From assembly GCA_030683815.1 (NCBI GenBank), contig JAUXPJ010000010.1:55241-119240 (forward strand): a stretch of DNA of 64,000 bases, in the 5' to 3' direction. The first letter of the stretch is position 1; each line of letters starts with the position of its first letter. The position numbers were made by a program, and so were the translations under genes. This stretch comes from Flavobacteriaceae bacterium (GTDB taxonomy: Bacteria; Bacteroidota; Bacteroidia; Flavobacteriales; Flavobacteriaceae). The notes beneath the pieces were generated by a model that did not search any database, was not told where the DNA came from, and saw only the letters and a list, made by a program, of their open reading frames with translations. Below are positions 1 through 9,082 of this stretch, piece by piece.

Positions 1-268
1 TGGTATATGGAGGACGAATTATTGGGATCTGGCGTTATTTCCTGATTGTAAATTATTTACAGCAGTTTACATTACTGAATTTGAGAAACACACCCCCAAT
101 CCCGACAGGTCGGGTTAGAAAGAAATAAATTTCCCTCTTGAGAGAGTTTATCCCGATTTAGCGGGAGGTTAGAGGTGTGTAGTTATAGGTTTACACAAAA
201 AAGTATCAAACATGGTTATTTCGTTTTAAAATAGTAATTTCGTTTATCTCAAATCTTAGATAAGGAAA
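1..268. other. Left-edge region without a recognised gene
   Basis: No complete gene is visible before the peptidase at 269. The plus frame starting at base 2 is open to a stop at 116-118 and encodes a 38-residue tail containing WDLALFPDCKLF. It could be the 3' end of a gene lying to the left, but I do not recognise it, and its last third runs into the repeat at 88-180. The rest, 181-268, is A+T-rich leader sequence for the downstream gene. Confidence 0.35.
88..180. repeat. Small intergenic inverted-repeat element
   Basis: The left edge ACACACCCCC (88-97) and the right edge GGTGTGT (174-180) form an imperfect inverted pair. Between them lie three further small palindromes: CCCGACAGGTCGGG at 101-114, a CTCTTGAGAG core near 135-145, and CCCG/CGGG at 152-165. 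The stretch is richer in G+C than its surroundings. This fits a small non-coding mobile or dispersed repeat (MITE-like). No coding capacity is seen and no target duplication was identified. Confidence 0.4.
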
Positions 269-1693
269 ATGAAAGAATTTAATTTTTATAATTTCACAAA
301 AGCTATTTTTCAACTCGTGCTTCTAGGACTTTTAATTTCTTGTGATAAAGATAGTACTATTGAAACTCCTGATTCCAATATCACAGACCCTCCTGACACT
401 CAAATTGAAATAGCTTGGGTTTATTTTAAAGACAAACCATCCAAAGAAACCTATAAATCAAATCCATTAACTATGCTGTCGCAACGTTCCATCAACAGAA
501 GAACGAAACAAAATATTCCTTTGGACGATATCGATGTACCGATTGAAAAAACGTACTATAATCAGATAAAAAATACTGCCGGAATTAAAATCATGGCGAA
601 ATCAAAATGGCTAAATGCGTTGCATATTGAGGGAACCAAAACCAATATCAACAAGTTAAAACTAATCAGTTTTGTTTCTAAGGTGGATTTTGCTGATAAG
701 TCTTTAAATATATCAGGAAGAATTTCGGATGCAAAACGCTCTCACCATCCAGAAAACAAATTTGGAACCATAACAACAGATTTTAACTACGGAAATACCT
801 TAACTCAAATTCAAATGTTGGGTGGCGATGTTTTACATCAACAAAATTTTACAGGAAATGGAATGTTAATTGCCGTTATCGATGCCGGTTTCCCTGGTGT
901 CAATACGATGAGTGCTTTTAGCAGAATGCGAAGCAATAATAAAATTCTTGGTGGCTACGATTTTGTCAATCGAAATGATAATTATTATACAGGAAATTCA
1001 CACGGAACATCGGTTTTATCAACTATTGCGGGTTATGTAGAAAATCAATTTGTAGGGACAGGACCTGATGCTTCTTTTTATTTGTTTATTACCGAAGATA
1101 GCGCTAAAGAAACTCCGCTGGAAGAGAGTTTGTGGGTTGAAGCCGCAGAACGAGCCGATAGTTTGGGTGTCGATATCATCAATACATCCTTAGGATATTA
1201 CACTTTTGATAATCCCAAACACGATTATACCTATGCCGATATGAATGGCAGTAAAACTTTTATTTCGCGTGGAGCAGAATTAGGTGTTTCTAGAGGAATG
1301 ATTTTAATCAATGCCGCCGGTAATGAAGGAGCTGTTGTCTGGAAATACATCATCGCCCCGGCCGATGCAAAATCAGTTTTGACTGTTGGTGCCGTTAATG
1401 AAAATAAGGTAATAGCCTCTTTCAGTTCTTTTGGACCTACTTCTGACGGAAGAGTAAAACCCGATGTTTTGGCTCAAGGGTTGAATGCATTTGTAATTAA
1501 TTCTTCAGGACAAATTGCACCTTCTAGCGGTACTTCATTTGCGTCACCTATTATGGCTGGAGTAATTGCCTGTTATTGGCAGAAAAATCCGACTAAAACC
1601 AATAAAGAAATTATTAAACTGATTAAAGAATCTGCTCATTTATATCAAAGTCCAACTCCACAAGAAGGTTATGGTATCCCAAAATTTAATTAA
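269..1693 (+). CDS. S8 family subtilisin-like serine peptidase, lipoprotein
   Basis: This is a secreted subtilase that probably cleaves proteins at the outer membrane or outside the cell. The N-terminus has a hydrophobic stretch ending in a lipobox (LLISC, Cys around residue 25). The catalytic triad is clear: Asp205 in AVIDAGF, His245 in NSHGTSV and Ser423 in GTSFASP, with oxyanion Asn352 in NAAGNEG. The stretch between the lipobox and Asp205 resembles an inhibitor-like prodomain. There is no obvious C-terminal type IX sorting domain, which fits lipid anchoring. The sequence AAGGAAA lies just before the ATG. The stop codon shares one base (TAATG) with the following nitronate monooxygenase, so the two are co-transcribed. 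The substrate is unknown. Confidence 0.9.
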   Translation: MKEFNFYNFTKAIFQLVLLGLLISCDKDSTIETPDSNITDPPDTQIEIAWVYFKDKPSKETYKSNPLTMLSQRSINRRTKQNIPLDDIDVPIEKTYYNQIKNTAGIKIMAKSKWLNALHIEGTKTNINKLKLISFVSKVDFADKSLNISGRISDAKRSHHPENKFGTITTDFNYGNTLTQIQMLGGDVLHQQNFTGNGMLIAVIDAGFPGVNTMSAFSRMRSNNKILGGYDFVNRNDNYYTGNSHGTSVLSTIAGYVENQFVGTGPDASFYLFITEDSAKETPLEESLWVEAAERADSLGVDIINTSLGYYTFDNPKHDYTYADMNGSKTFISRGAELGVSRGMILINAAGNEGAVVWKYIIAPADAKSVLTVGAVNENKVIASFSSFGPTSDGRVKPDVLAQGLNAFVINSSGQIAPSSGTSFASPIMAGVIACYWQKNPTKTNKEIIKLIKESAHLYQSPTPQEGYGIPKFN

Positions 1694-2628
1694 TGACAAC
1701 AAGAATAACCAAACTTTTTAAGATACAATTTCCCATTATTCAAGGGGGAATGATTTGGGTAAGTGGCTATAAATTAGCAGCAGCGGTGAGTAATGCCGGT
1801 GGCTTGGGATTAATTGGCGCAGGTTCCATGTATCCGGAGGTGCTGAGAGAACACCTTCAAAAGTGCAAAAGATCTACCGATAAACCTTTTGGTGTCAACG
1901 TTCCGATGTTGTATCCCAATATCGAAGAAATTATGAATATTATCGTTGAAGAAGGAGTTAAGATTGTTTTTACTTCCGCAGGAAATCCGAAAACGTGGAC
2001 TTCTTTTTTAAAGGATAAAGGGATTATTGTTGCGCATGTAGTGAGCAGTGTGAAATTTGCGTTGAAAGCTCAGGAAGCCGGTGTAGATGCAGTTGTAGCG
2101 GAAGGATTTGAAGCAGGCGGACATAACGGACGGGAAGAAACTACTACTTTTACCTTAATTCCTATGGTGAAAGAAAAGTTAACGATTCCGTTAATTGCAG
2201 CCGGTGGAATTGCAACCGGAAGGGGAATGTTAGCAGCGATGGTGTTAGGTGCCGATGGCGTTCAAATAGGAAGTAGGTTTGCAGCGAGTGAAGAATCTTC
2301 TGCGCATCAAGCGTTTAAAGAAGTGATTGTAAATACACAAGAAGGAGATACTATATTGACTTTAAAAGAATTAGCTCCAGTCAGATTAATTAAAAATCCG
2401 TTTTATCAGCAATTGCAAGACTTGTATCAACAGCATCCAACGACTGAACAACTCCGGCAATTATTGGGTAGAGGCAGAGCTAAAAAAGGAATGTTTGAAG
2501 GCGATTTAATTGAAGGCGAATTAGAAATTGGTCAAATTGCCGGATTAATTCATGAGATTAAACCGGTTGCCGAAATTATAAATGAAATACTAGAGGAATT
2601 TAATTCCGTAAAGAGATCATTTTGTTAA
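1693..2628 (+). CDS. Nitronate monooxygenase (2-nitropropane dioxygenase family)
   Basis: This is an FMN-dependent TIM-barrel enzyme of the NMO / 2-nitropropane dioxygenase family, which oxidises alkyl nitronates; the family overlaps with FabK-like enoyl reductases. Visible signatures are the N-terminal FPIIQGGM substrate/FMN loop, SNAGGLGLIGAG, EGFEAGGHNG in the middle (the family's catalytic His region) and AAGGIATGRGM followed by GADGVQIGSRF for FMN phosphate binding. The 311-residue length is typical. It starts inside the stop codon of the peptidase gene and ends two bases before a convergent gene. The class is clear, but the physiological substrate cannot be read from sequence. Confidence 0.9.
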   Translation: MTTRITKLFKIQFPIIQGGMIWVSGYKLAAAVSNAGGLGLIGAGSMYPEVLREHLQKCKRSTDKPFGVNVPMLYPNIEEIMNIIVEEGVKIVFTSAGNPKTWTSFLKDKGIIVAHVVSSVKFALKAQEAGVDAVVAEGFEAGGHNGREETTTFTLIPMVKEKLTIPLIAAGGIATGRGMLAAMVLGADGVQIGSRFAASEESSAHQAFKEVIVNTQEGDTILTLKELAPVRLIKNPFYQQLQDLYQQHPTTEQLRQLLGRGRAKKGMFEGDLIEGELEIGQIAGLIHEIKPVAEIINEILEEFNSVKRSFC

Positions 2629-2630
2629 TT

Positions 2631-3005
2631 TTATTTTCCCAAAATTAATTTTAACGCTACTAGAATTAAGACACTTCCAAATATTTTTTTCAGCGTTTGC
2701 TGGTCAAGACTTAACGCTACTTTAGATCCAATAAATCCACCGATAATAAAAATAGCAGAAACAATAATGGCATAACGCCAATCAATAGCACCTGCTTGAT
2801 GGTAATTATAAACTGCCATTAGAGTCACTGGAGGCAGCATTACCGCTAAACTTAAACCTTGTGCCTGAAATTGTGAAAATCCCAAGAGGAATACAAATAA
2901 AGGAACCATAATGATGCCTCCTCCAACGCCGATTAAACCGCTTAATAAACCAGCACTTAAACCTATTAATACAAGGGTAATAACTATAGATGTTGTCATT
3001 TTCAT
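2631..3005 (-). CDS. TSUP (TauE/SafE) family permease, half-size
   Basis: This is a membrane protein of the sulfite exporter TauE/SafE (TSUP) family, containing the glycine-rich signature GLIGVGGGIIMVP after the first helix and about four membrane segments. At about 125 residues it is one repeat of the usual two-repeat, roughly 250-residue permease, so it probably works as a homodimer. The start at 3005 (MKMTTS) gives a sensible short N-terminus; an in-frame ATG at 3038 would add eleven mostly polar residues. Substrate is unknown; sulfite, sulfonates or other organic anions are typical of the family. It lies 61 bp downstream of the lytic transglycosylase on the same strand. Confidence 0.8.
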   Translation of the reverse strand: MKMTTSIVITLVLIGLSAGLLSGLIGVGGGIIMVPLFVFLLGFSQFQAQGLSLAVMLPPVTLMAVYNYHQAGAIDWRYAIIVSAIFIIGGFIGSKVALSLDQQTLKKIFGSVLILVALKLILGK

Positions 3006-3066
3006 TTGTTTGTTTTTCTGTTGTTTTATAATAATCAATTGAAATACGATACGTTAATCTTTTAGA

Positions 3067-3966
3067 TTAAATTGGAATTTTTAAACTATAAATTTTATTT
3101 GTTGTATTTTTTAAGGAATTTTCCCGCAACCAAGGATTGTAAATTCGTAATAATTTATAATTGGATTGATTGTCCTTTGCAAATTGAATCAAATCAGGAA
3201 TTTCAGTCGCTACTTCCACCGTTTTAAATTGTGTAGGTTGATAATAATCTTCTTGTTCTAATTCAAATCCGTATTTGGTAGGATTTGTAAAAATTTCTTT
3301 AAAAATAATGATTCTAGGAATATATCGAGCCGTTTCATCCACTACCAATAAATCGTAATAATTGCTTACTTGTTGTTCTTTCACTCTTTTTCCAATGCCA
3401 TTATTTCCAGCATTATAGGCCGCAGCCGTTAAGGTCCAATTACCAAATTTTTCTTTCGATTTCAGCAAGTATTTACAGGCTGCATGGGTCGATTTTTCTA
3501 CATCATAACGTTCATCTACATTATCATTTACTTCCAATCCGTTTTCTTGAGCGGTACCTTTCAACAATTGCCAAAAACCGCGAGCGTCGGAAGGAGAAAC
3601 TACATTTTGCAAACCACTTTCAGCCACTGCCAAATACTTAAAATCATCTGGAACTCCATATTGTTTTAAGATTGGTTCGATGATAGGGAAGTATTTGTTT
3701 ACCCGTTTTAATTGAAGAAGTGTATTGGATTGCCAATAGGTGATAATGTGAAGCTCTTTGTCAAATCGTTCATGAATATCCGGTAAATGAAGCGGTGCTT
3801 TTTCACCTGCAAAATTTAAATTTTGTGGAACTTTTAACCCTTTAATAATATAGGTTTCAGCGGTGTTTTTATGTAAAAATTGACTGTTGGTAACACTATT
3901 AATAAATAAACCACTCAATAAAAGCACGGTTAAAATTGAAAAAAATCGGTTGGGTATATTCATCAT
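3067..3966 (-). CDS. Lytic transglycosylase (SLT domain, MltD-like)
   Basis: This is a periplasmic murein lytic transglycosylase of the soluble-lytic-transglycosylase fold. A hydrophobic N-terminal segment serves as signal or anchor. The catalytic domain occupies roughly residues 85-210, with the catalytic Glu in AVAESGLQNVVSPS, the GFWQL motif and AYNAGNNGIG. After it come about 70 residues resembling the linker of MltD-type enzymes (YNPWLRENSLK), but no complete LysM repeat, so it is shorter than E. coli MltD. It is 9 bp downstream of rfbC and probably part of the mtaB-led transcript. It acts in peptidoglycan remodelling. Confidence 0.88.
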   Translation of the reverse strand: MMNIPNRFFSILTVLLLSGLFINSVTNSQFLHKNTAETYIIKGLKVPQNLNFAGEKAPLHLPDIHERFDKELHIITYWQSNTLLQLKRVNKYFPIIEPILKQYGVPDDFKYLAVAESGLQNVVSPSDARGFWQLLKGTAQENGLEVNDNVDERYDVEKSTHAACKYLLKSKEKFGNWTLTAAAYNAGNNGIGKRVKEQQVSNYYDLLVVDETARYIPRIIIFKEIFTNPTKYGFELEQEDYYQPTQFKTVEVATEIPDLIQFAKDNQSNYKLLRIYNPWLRENSLKNTTNKIYSLKIPI

Positions 3967-3975
3967 ACATAGGTT

Positions 3976-4518
3976 TTAGTTAAACGGACTTTCAAATGTA
4001 GAAAAGGTTTCACCAATTAAATCTTTTTGAGATAAGACAGGCTGATCACAATTCCACTCAATATGTAAACTAAAATCGTTCCAAAGTATTGTATGCTCAG
4101 CACTTTTTTCATAATAATTGGAACATTTATAACTAAAAATGGTATGATCCTCTAAGCTAAGGAAACCGTGTGCAAATCCTTCCGGAATAAATAATTGCTT
4201 TTTATTTTTTGCTGATAAAACCACCGAAAAATATTTGCCATAAGTGGGAGAAGATTGGCGCAAATCAATAGCAACATCCAATACACTTCCTTGAATTACG
4301 CGCACTAATTTGGCTTGTGCAAAGGGCGGAATTTGAAAATGCAATCCACGTAATACATTTTTTTGAGACATCGATTCGTTATCTTGAACGAATTTACAGT
4401 TAATAAATTCAGCTACTTTTTGCTCATTAAATGATTCAAAAAAGTAACCACGTTCATCTTCAAAAACGGCGGGAGTCAGCAGTAAAACATCTTTTAAAGG
4501 AGTCGTTTCAATGTTCAT
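3976..4518 (-). CDS. rfbC: dTDP-4-dehydrorhamnose 3,5-epimerase
   Basis: This is RmlC/RfbC, a cupin-fold epimerase that converts dTDP-4-dehydro-6-deoxyglucose to dTDP-4-dehydrorhamnose for surface polysaccharides. The 180 residues match the family length. Family motifs include FEDERGYFFESF near the N-terminus, NVLRGLHFQ with the catalytic His, VLDVAIDLRQSSPTYG and FIPEGFAHGFLSLED. The other dTDP-rhamnose genes (rfbA, rfbB, rfbD) are not adjacent. It sits 5 bp after the hydrolase gene on the same strand. Confidence 0.93.
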   Translation of the reverse strand: MNIETTPLKDVLLLTPAVFEDERGYFFESFNEQKVAEFINCKFVQDNESMSQKNVLRGLHFQIPPFAQAKLVRVIQGSVLDVAIDLRQSSPTYGKYFSVVLSAKNKKQLFIPEGFAHGFLSLEDHTIFSYKCSNYYEKSAEHTILWNDFSLHIEWNCDQPVLSQKDLIGETFSTFESPFN

Positions 4519-4523
4519 TTTTT

Positions 4524-5177
4524 TTAGATTGCTTGTTGAATTAATTGACTGATAGTTTTCGCTTTATTTAAAATCATAATATGCCTTCCACCGTTTACAA
4601 TAATACAATTTTTGATGTATTTAATGGGAAAAACTTCGTCTTTATTTCCGTGTATATGAATGATTTTCGGATCAGCCAGTGTTCGATCCCAATTCAAAAC
4701 ATTCCGCACTGCCCATTTTAAATAATTATAATCTCTTTTTGAAAGGTACAATCGATACAAATCTATGCGTTCTGCTGTTTTTTTTCCAAAAAATATTTGA
4801 ATAGAAAATTCTAAAGCATAAATTAATAAGTAAGGAAACAACCGGTATAAACGAATTTTTTTGGCAATTCTTGATAATTTAGAATGCTCGTATTTGGTTT
4901 TGATACTGGAAATAATGATGGTTTTTGAATCAGTTAAATAATTTTTCATTTCCTGAACAATAATGCCACCAAATGAAACACCGATTAATATCGGATTTTC
5001 GTGTCTTACAAGTGCACACATTCTTTTAGAATAATCAGAAACAGTTTCGTTTTTTAAAGGATCTATCCATTCTAAATAATGGATTTCATAATGCGATGGA
5101 AATTTTAAGTGCTCAAATATTTTGGAACTTGCTGCCAAACCGGGAACAAAATAGAGGTGAATCTTTTCCATCAGCAA
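4524..5177 (-). CDS. Alpha/beta hydrolase fold protein
   Basis: This is a small cytoplasmic alpha/beta hydrolase of 217 residues. The nucleophile elbow is GVSFGG (LIGVSFGGIIVQ, around residue 83). A candidate acid is Asp in HGNKDEVFP and the His is in GGRHIMI near the C-terminus. There is no signal peptide; its beginning (YFVPGLAASSKIFEHL) is the usual first strand and oxyanion loop. It overlaps the 3' end of mtaB by 7 bp, indicating translational coupling. The substrate is unknown. Similar proteins are conserved next to mtaB in flavobacteria as far as I recall, without an assigned role. Confidence 0.8.
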   Translation of the reverse strand: MLMEKIHLYFVPGLAASSKIFEHLKFPSHYEIHYLEWIDPLKNETVSDYSKRMCALVRHENPILIGVSFGGIIVQEMKNYLTDSKTIIISSIKTKYEHSKLSRIAKKIRLYRLFPYLLIYALEFSIQIFFGKKTAERIDLYRLYLSKRDYNYLKWAVRNVLNWDRTLADPKIIHIHGNKDEVFPIKYIKNCIIVNGGRHIMILNKAKTISQLIQQAI

Positions 5178-6502
5178 ACGGTATAAGTAGCAAATTCGAT
5201 CAAGACTTCTCCTTCTTCATCAATCTCACAAAGTTTTATATCATGTAATGTATTCACTAAATTTTCATTCCATGCTATTTTAACACGTACATAATTTTCG
5301 GTAAATCCGAAGATAAATCCGCCTCTATTTTCATTTTCAAATAAAACAGTGGCAGTAGTTCCCAACTGGCTTTCATAAAAAGCGCGTCTTTTTTTTGCCG
5401 ATAAACCACGTAACATTTTGCTGCGTTTGTGACGTATATTTTTAGGAACAACGCCTTCCATTTCAATGGCTTCGGTGTTGGGTCGCTCAGAATAAGTAAA
5501 AACGTGTAAATAAGAAATATCCAATTCATTTAAAAACTGATAGGTTTCTAAAAATAATTCATCGGTTTCGCCCGGAAAACCGACAATAACATCTACACCA
5601 ATACAGGCGTTAGGCATGAGATTTTTGATGGTTTCAATCCGATTGGCAAATACTTCACGTGGGTAACGGCGCTTCATCAACTTTAACAATTCGTTGCTAC
5701 CGCTTTGCAGCGGAATGTGAAAATGGGGTACAAAAGATGTTGAAATACTTACTTTTTCAATAATTTCATTGGTTAATAAGTTGGGCTCGATGGATGAAAT
5801 CCTGATGCGTTCAATTCCGTTGATTTTGTCCAATTCTTGAACTAATTCATAAAAGGTATGTTCGTGTTTCTTATCACCCAATTCACCTTTTCCATAATCG
5901 CCGATATTAACACCGGTTAACACAATTTCCTTGATATTCTGTTCGGCTATTTCACGGGCGTTTTTCAATACATTTTCTAAGGTATCACTCCGAGAAATTC
6001 CTCTGGCTAGCGGAATAGTACAATAGGTACATTTATAATCGCAGCCATCCTGAACTTTTAAAAAAGCCCGGGTTCGGTCGCCAATGGAGTAGGAGCTATC
6101 GTAAAAATTAGCATCTTCTATTTCACATGAATGAATTTCACTGACTTCATTTTTAGATAAATCATTAATATAATTGGTTATTTTAAATTTTTCAGAAGTT
6201 CCCAATACTAAATCAACTCCATCAACCGCAGCCAATTCTTCGGGTTGTAATTGGGCATAACACCCAATGGCTACCAAAAAAGCATTTTCATTTACTTTTA
6301 ATGCGTTTTTAACGATACTTTTAAAGCGTTTATCGGCATTATCAGTTACTGAACAAGTGTTAATAACGTAAATATCAGCTACTTCATCAAAACCAACCCG
6401 TTGAAAACCTTCTTTTTTAAAATTTCTGGAAATTGTAGAAGTCTCTGAAAAATTGAGCTTACAACCCAAGGTATAAAATGCCACTTTTTTTTGTCCGTTC
6501 AT
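5171..6502 (-). CDS. mtaB: tRNA (N6-threonylcarbamoyladenosine(37)-C2)-methylthiotransferase
   Basis: This radical-SAM methylthiotransferase converts t6A37 of tRNA to ms2t6A. The N-terminal UPF0004 domain holds the auxiliary-cluster cysteines in TLGCKLN, NTCSVTD and IGCYAQ. The radical-SAM CxxxCxxC motif is CDYKCTYC in KVQDGCDYKCTYCTIP. A TRAM-like C-terminal part follows. Start at 6502 (MNGQKKVAFYTLGCK) is preferred over the longer ATG at 6535, because a strong TTG-N17-TAACTTTG promoter at 6523-6550 lies inside that extension. It heads the run of minus-strand genes down to 2631. Confidence 0.93.
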   Translation of the reverse strand: MNGQKKVAFYTLGCKLNFSETSTISRNFKKEGFQRVGFDEVADIYVINTCSVTDNADKRFKSIVKNALKVNENAFLVAIGCYAQLQPEELAAVDGVDLVLGTSEKFKITNYINDLSKNEVSEIHSCEIEDANFYDSSYSIGDRTRAFLKVQDGCDYKCTYCTIPLARGISRSDTLENVLKNAREIAEQNIKEIVLTGVNIGDYGKGELGDKKHEHTFYELVQELDKINGIERIRISSIEPNLLTNEIIEKVSISTSFVPHFHIPLQSGSNELLKLMKRRYPREVFANRIETIKNLMPNACIGVDVIVGFPGETDELFLETYQFLNELDISYLHVFTYSERPNTEAIEMEGVVPKNIRHKRSKMLRGLSAKKRRAFYESQLGTTATVLFENENRGGFIFGFTENYVRVKIAWNENLVNTLHDIKLCEIDEEGEVLIEFATYTVC

Positions 6503-6522
6503 TCCATTACATTTATAGCTTG

Positions 6523-6550
6523 CAAAGTTACACATTTTTATAATTTACAA
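6523..6550 (-). promoter_or_regulatory. Bacteroidota-type promoter of mtaB
   Basis: Read on the minus strand, TTG (6550-6548) is followed after exactly 17 bases by TAACTTTG (6530-6523). This fits the flavobacterial consensus TTG-N17-23-TAnnTTTG. Transcription would begin about 10-15 bases upstream of the ATG at 6502, which excludes the upstream in-frame ATG as the start. Confidence 0.65.
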
Positions 6551-6607
6551 TTAACAATCAAGCGCTGCAATTATATGATACATAAATGGCTGGAGAAAAA
6601 TAAGAAA

Positions 6608-8230
6608 ATGATGGGTAAACTAATAGCATTAAAATTATTAAAGTACTTAATAATAGCATTTTACCTGTTTTTCTTTAGTGCTTGCTCAACTTCTTTAAAG
6701 GGAGATAAAACGGAAGTATTTCGCTATAATGAACATACCAATATTTCATCTTTAGATCCTGCATTTGCTAAAAATCAATCCAATATTTGGGTGGTAAATC
6801 AACTGTTTTCAGGTTTGGTACAGTTGGATGATTCGTTAAAAGTACAACCTGATATCGCGAAACATTGGAAAATTTCTGTGGATGGGGAAAAATATACCTT
6901 TTATTTAAGAAATGATGTGTTTTTTCACAAACATAAATTATTTGGAAAAGACAGTACCAGAAGGGTAAAAGCGTCTGATTTTGTATTTTCTTTTAACCGA
7001 TTGCAAGATGAAAAAGTAGTCGCTCCCGGAAGTTGGGTTTTGAAAAATGTCAGTAGTTATACTGCTGAAAATGACACCACTTTTGTGATCACTTTAAAAG
7101 AAAGTTTTCCTCCTTTTTTAGGATTGTTAACGATGAAATATTGTTCCGTTGTTCCACAGGAAGCAGTTGATTTTTACGAAGCCGATTTTCGTTCAAACCC
7201 AATCGGAACCGGACCATTTCAATTCAAATTGTGGGTAGAGAACACTAAATTGGTGTTGAGAAAAAATACGCTCTATTATGAAAAAGATATAAACGGAGCT
7301 CCGTTACCGTATTTAGAAGCGGTTGCTATTACTTTTTTGCCTGACAAACAAAGTGAGTTTATGCAATTTGTCCAAGGAAATATCGATTTTATTTCGGGTT
7401 TAGATGCTTCTTATAAAGATGAGTTATTGTTGAATGATGGAACTTTAAATCCGAAATACGAATCGCAATTCAATATGTATAAGAATTCGTATCTGAATAC
7501 TGAATATTTAGGTTTTTATTTAAAAGAGATTAAGGGAACTGCGCCTGTCCACGAGCTATTGCGTAAAGCCATTAATTATGGATTTGACCGTGAAAAAATG
7601 ATGTTGTATATGCGAAACGGTATCGGAATCGCCGCTAAACACGGAATTGTTCCTGTTGGTTTATCATCCTCCAGAAATGTAAAAGGCTTTACTTATGATA
7701 TTGAAAAAGCTAAAAAACTAGTATTGGCATATCAACAACTTACCGGTAATAATTATCCAAAAGTTACCATTTCTACCAACAGTCAGTATGTAGATTTATG
7801 TGAGTTTATACAGCGTGAAGTGCAAAAAATTGGTATTGAAATGCACGTGGAAGTAGTTCCGGCATCAACTTTAAAACAAGCAAAAGCTACCGGAAAATTA
7901 TCGGTTTTTAGAGGAAGCTGGATAGCCGATTATCCCGATGCCGAGAATTACTTATCCCTTTTTTACAGCAAAAATTTCGCTCCGGAAGGACCCAATTATT
8001 TTCATTATAAAAATGATTTATTTGATTTATGGTATGAAAAATCGTTTACACTAACCAATGATTTGAAACGGAACGAACTCTACCAAAAAATGGACAGTTT
8101 ACTGATGAGTTCGGCTCCTATTGTTCCCTTATATTATGATGAAGTGTTGCGATTTACACAGGAAAATGTGGTTGATTTGGGAATCAATCCAATCAATTTA
8201 TTGATATTGAAAAGGGTAAAAAAGAAGTAA
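6608..8230 (+). CDS. ABC transporter substrate-binding lipoprotein, peptide/nickel (OppA/DppA) type
   Basis: This is an SBP_bac_5 family solute-binding protein, about 540 residues. It has a short basic start, a hydrophobic segment and a lipobox ending FFSAC, so it should be a lipid-anchored protein. Family features include SSLDPAFAKN, PDIAKHWKISVDGEKYTF and FHKHKLFGKD near the N-terminus, NPIGTGPFQF, and RGSWIADYPDAENYLSLFYS in the C-terminal lobe. The ATG at 6608 gives a 26-residue signal peptide. In-frame ATGs at 6575 and 6491 are also possible, the latter overlapping mtaB. No permease or ATPase genes are adjacent, so it is an orphan binding protein; the ligand is probably a peptide. Confidence 0.88.
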   Translation: MMGKLIALKLLKYLIIAFYLFFFSACSTSLKGDKTEVFRYNEHTNISSLDPAFAKNQSNIWVVNQLFSGLVQLDDSLKVQPDIAKHWKISVDGEKYTFYLRNDVFFHKHKLFGKDSTRRVKASDFVFSFNRLQDEKVVAPGSWVLKNVSSYTAENDTTFVITLKESFPPFLGLLTMKYCSVVPQEAVDFYEADFRSNPIGTGPFQFKLWVENTKLVLRKNTLYYEKDINGAPLPYLEAVAITFLPDKQSEFMQFVQGNIDFISGLDASYKDELLLNDGTLNPKYESQFNMYKNSYLNTEYLGFYLKEIKGTAPVHELLRKAINYGFDREKMMLYMRNGIGIAAKHGIVPVGLSSSRNVKGFTYDIEKAKKLVLAYQQLTGNNYPKVTISTNSQYVDLCEFIQREVQKIGIEMHVEVVPASTLKQAKATGKLSVFRGSWIADYPDAENYLSLFYSKNFAPEGPNYFHYKNDLFDLWYEKSFTLTNDLKRNELYQKMDSLLMSSAPIVPLYYDEVLRFTQENVVDLGINPINLLILKRVKKK

Positions 8231-8239
8231 TAGTATTGG

Positions 8240-9037
8240 TTAGAAGGGTGTTATAATTACTGAAAATAGCTCTTTGCCTGTAGCCAGATTAAAGAAATCT
8301 TTGGTGAGTTCTTTAGTTCCTTTGTATGGATAGTTAGTGATTGGTTCAATACAAAGCATATTGGAAACCTCTGTCCACAACATAAAATGTTGAAAACCTT
8401 CTGTTTTAATATGAATGTTAAAGCCTTGTTCTTTAATTAATTGTATTTCGTTTGTATTTAAAAAAGGGTAAGCAATAGAACCCCCTTCCAAAATTCTTTG
8501 TAGATTAACTTGTTGTGTTTTTGATTCGCAAATTTCCACATTATTTCCAGCTAATTTAAATGCCGGGTGATAACCAAACATAAAGGGCATTCCTTCTTCT
8601 GCACTGATTTCAAAGTCAATTTTTAGATGAGTATTGGTGAGTTCAAAACTTTTATAAAAAATAAAATTGTAAGACCAAAATACTTCAGTTTCAGTAGATC
8701 GGTGCGGATAATTGGAGTTTTTTACCAGAGTATTGGCCGTATATGATTTTTGATAGTTACAAGTGGTATTATTGTTTTCAATTAAAGTATAATCCAATTC
8801 ACGTAACACACCATGCTGATCTTGAATACAAATCCCCTTAGGGGTAGAAACCCTATAATTATTAGAAACTGTAGGACCAATGATTGGAAACATTTCTGTA
8901 TCGGAATGTGCCCATCCAGAAAACCCGATTTGATGTATTAGTTCTTCTCCACTCTTTTGGTAACCGACCAATTCACCTTTTGCTATTTTTACAATAGAAT
9001 GATTATCAGGACTTACTAACACTACTTCGGTATTCAT
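8240..9037 (-). CDS. Aldose 1-epimerase family protein
   Basis: This belongs to the galactose-mutarotase-like superfamily (aldose 1-epimerase / YeaD / LacX group). It has 265 residues, no signal peptide, and family motifs GWAHSDTEMFPIIGP in the first quarter, MPFMFGYHPAF with the catalytic-type His, and LCIEPITNYP with a Glu near the C-terminus. LacX-like members of this length are usually annotated as aldose epimerase of unknown sugar. It is the last gene in a minus-strand run, 45 bp after the EEP-family gene, and ends 9 bp from the convergent substrate-binding protein gene. Confidence 0.82.
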   Translation of the reverse strand: MNTEVVLVSPDNHSIVKIAKGELVGYQKSGEELIHQIGFSGWAHSDTEMFPIIGPTVSNNYRVSTPKGICIQDQHGVLRELDYTLIENNNTTCNYQKSYTANTLVKNSNYPHRSTETEVFWSYNFIFYKSFELTNTHLKIDFEISAEEGMPFMFGYHPAFKLAGNNVEICESKTQQVNLQRILEGGSIAYPFLNTNEIQLIKEQGFNIHIKTEGFQHFMLWTEVSNMLCIEPITNYPYKGTKELTKDFFNLATGKELFSVIITPF

Positions 9038-9082
9038 AATTGTAAAGAAGGATTATTTTAACAGTGGTTAATAGGTTTTACA

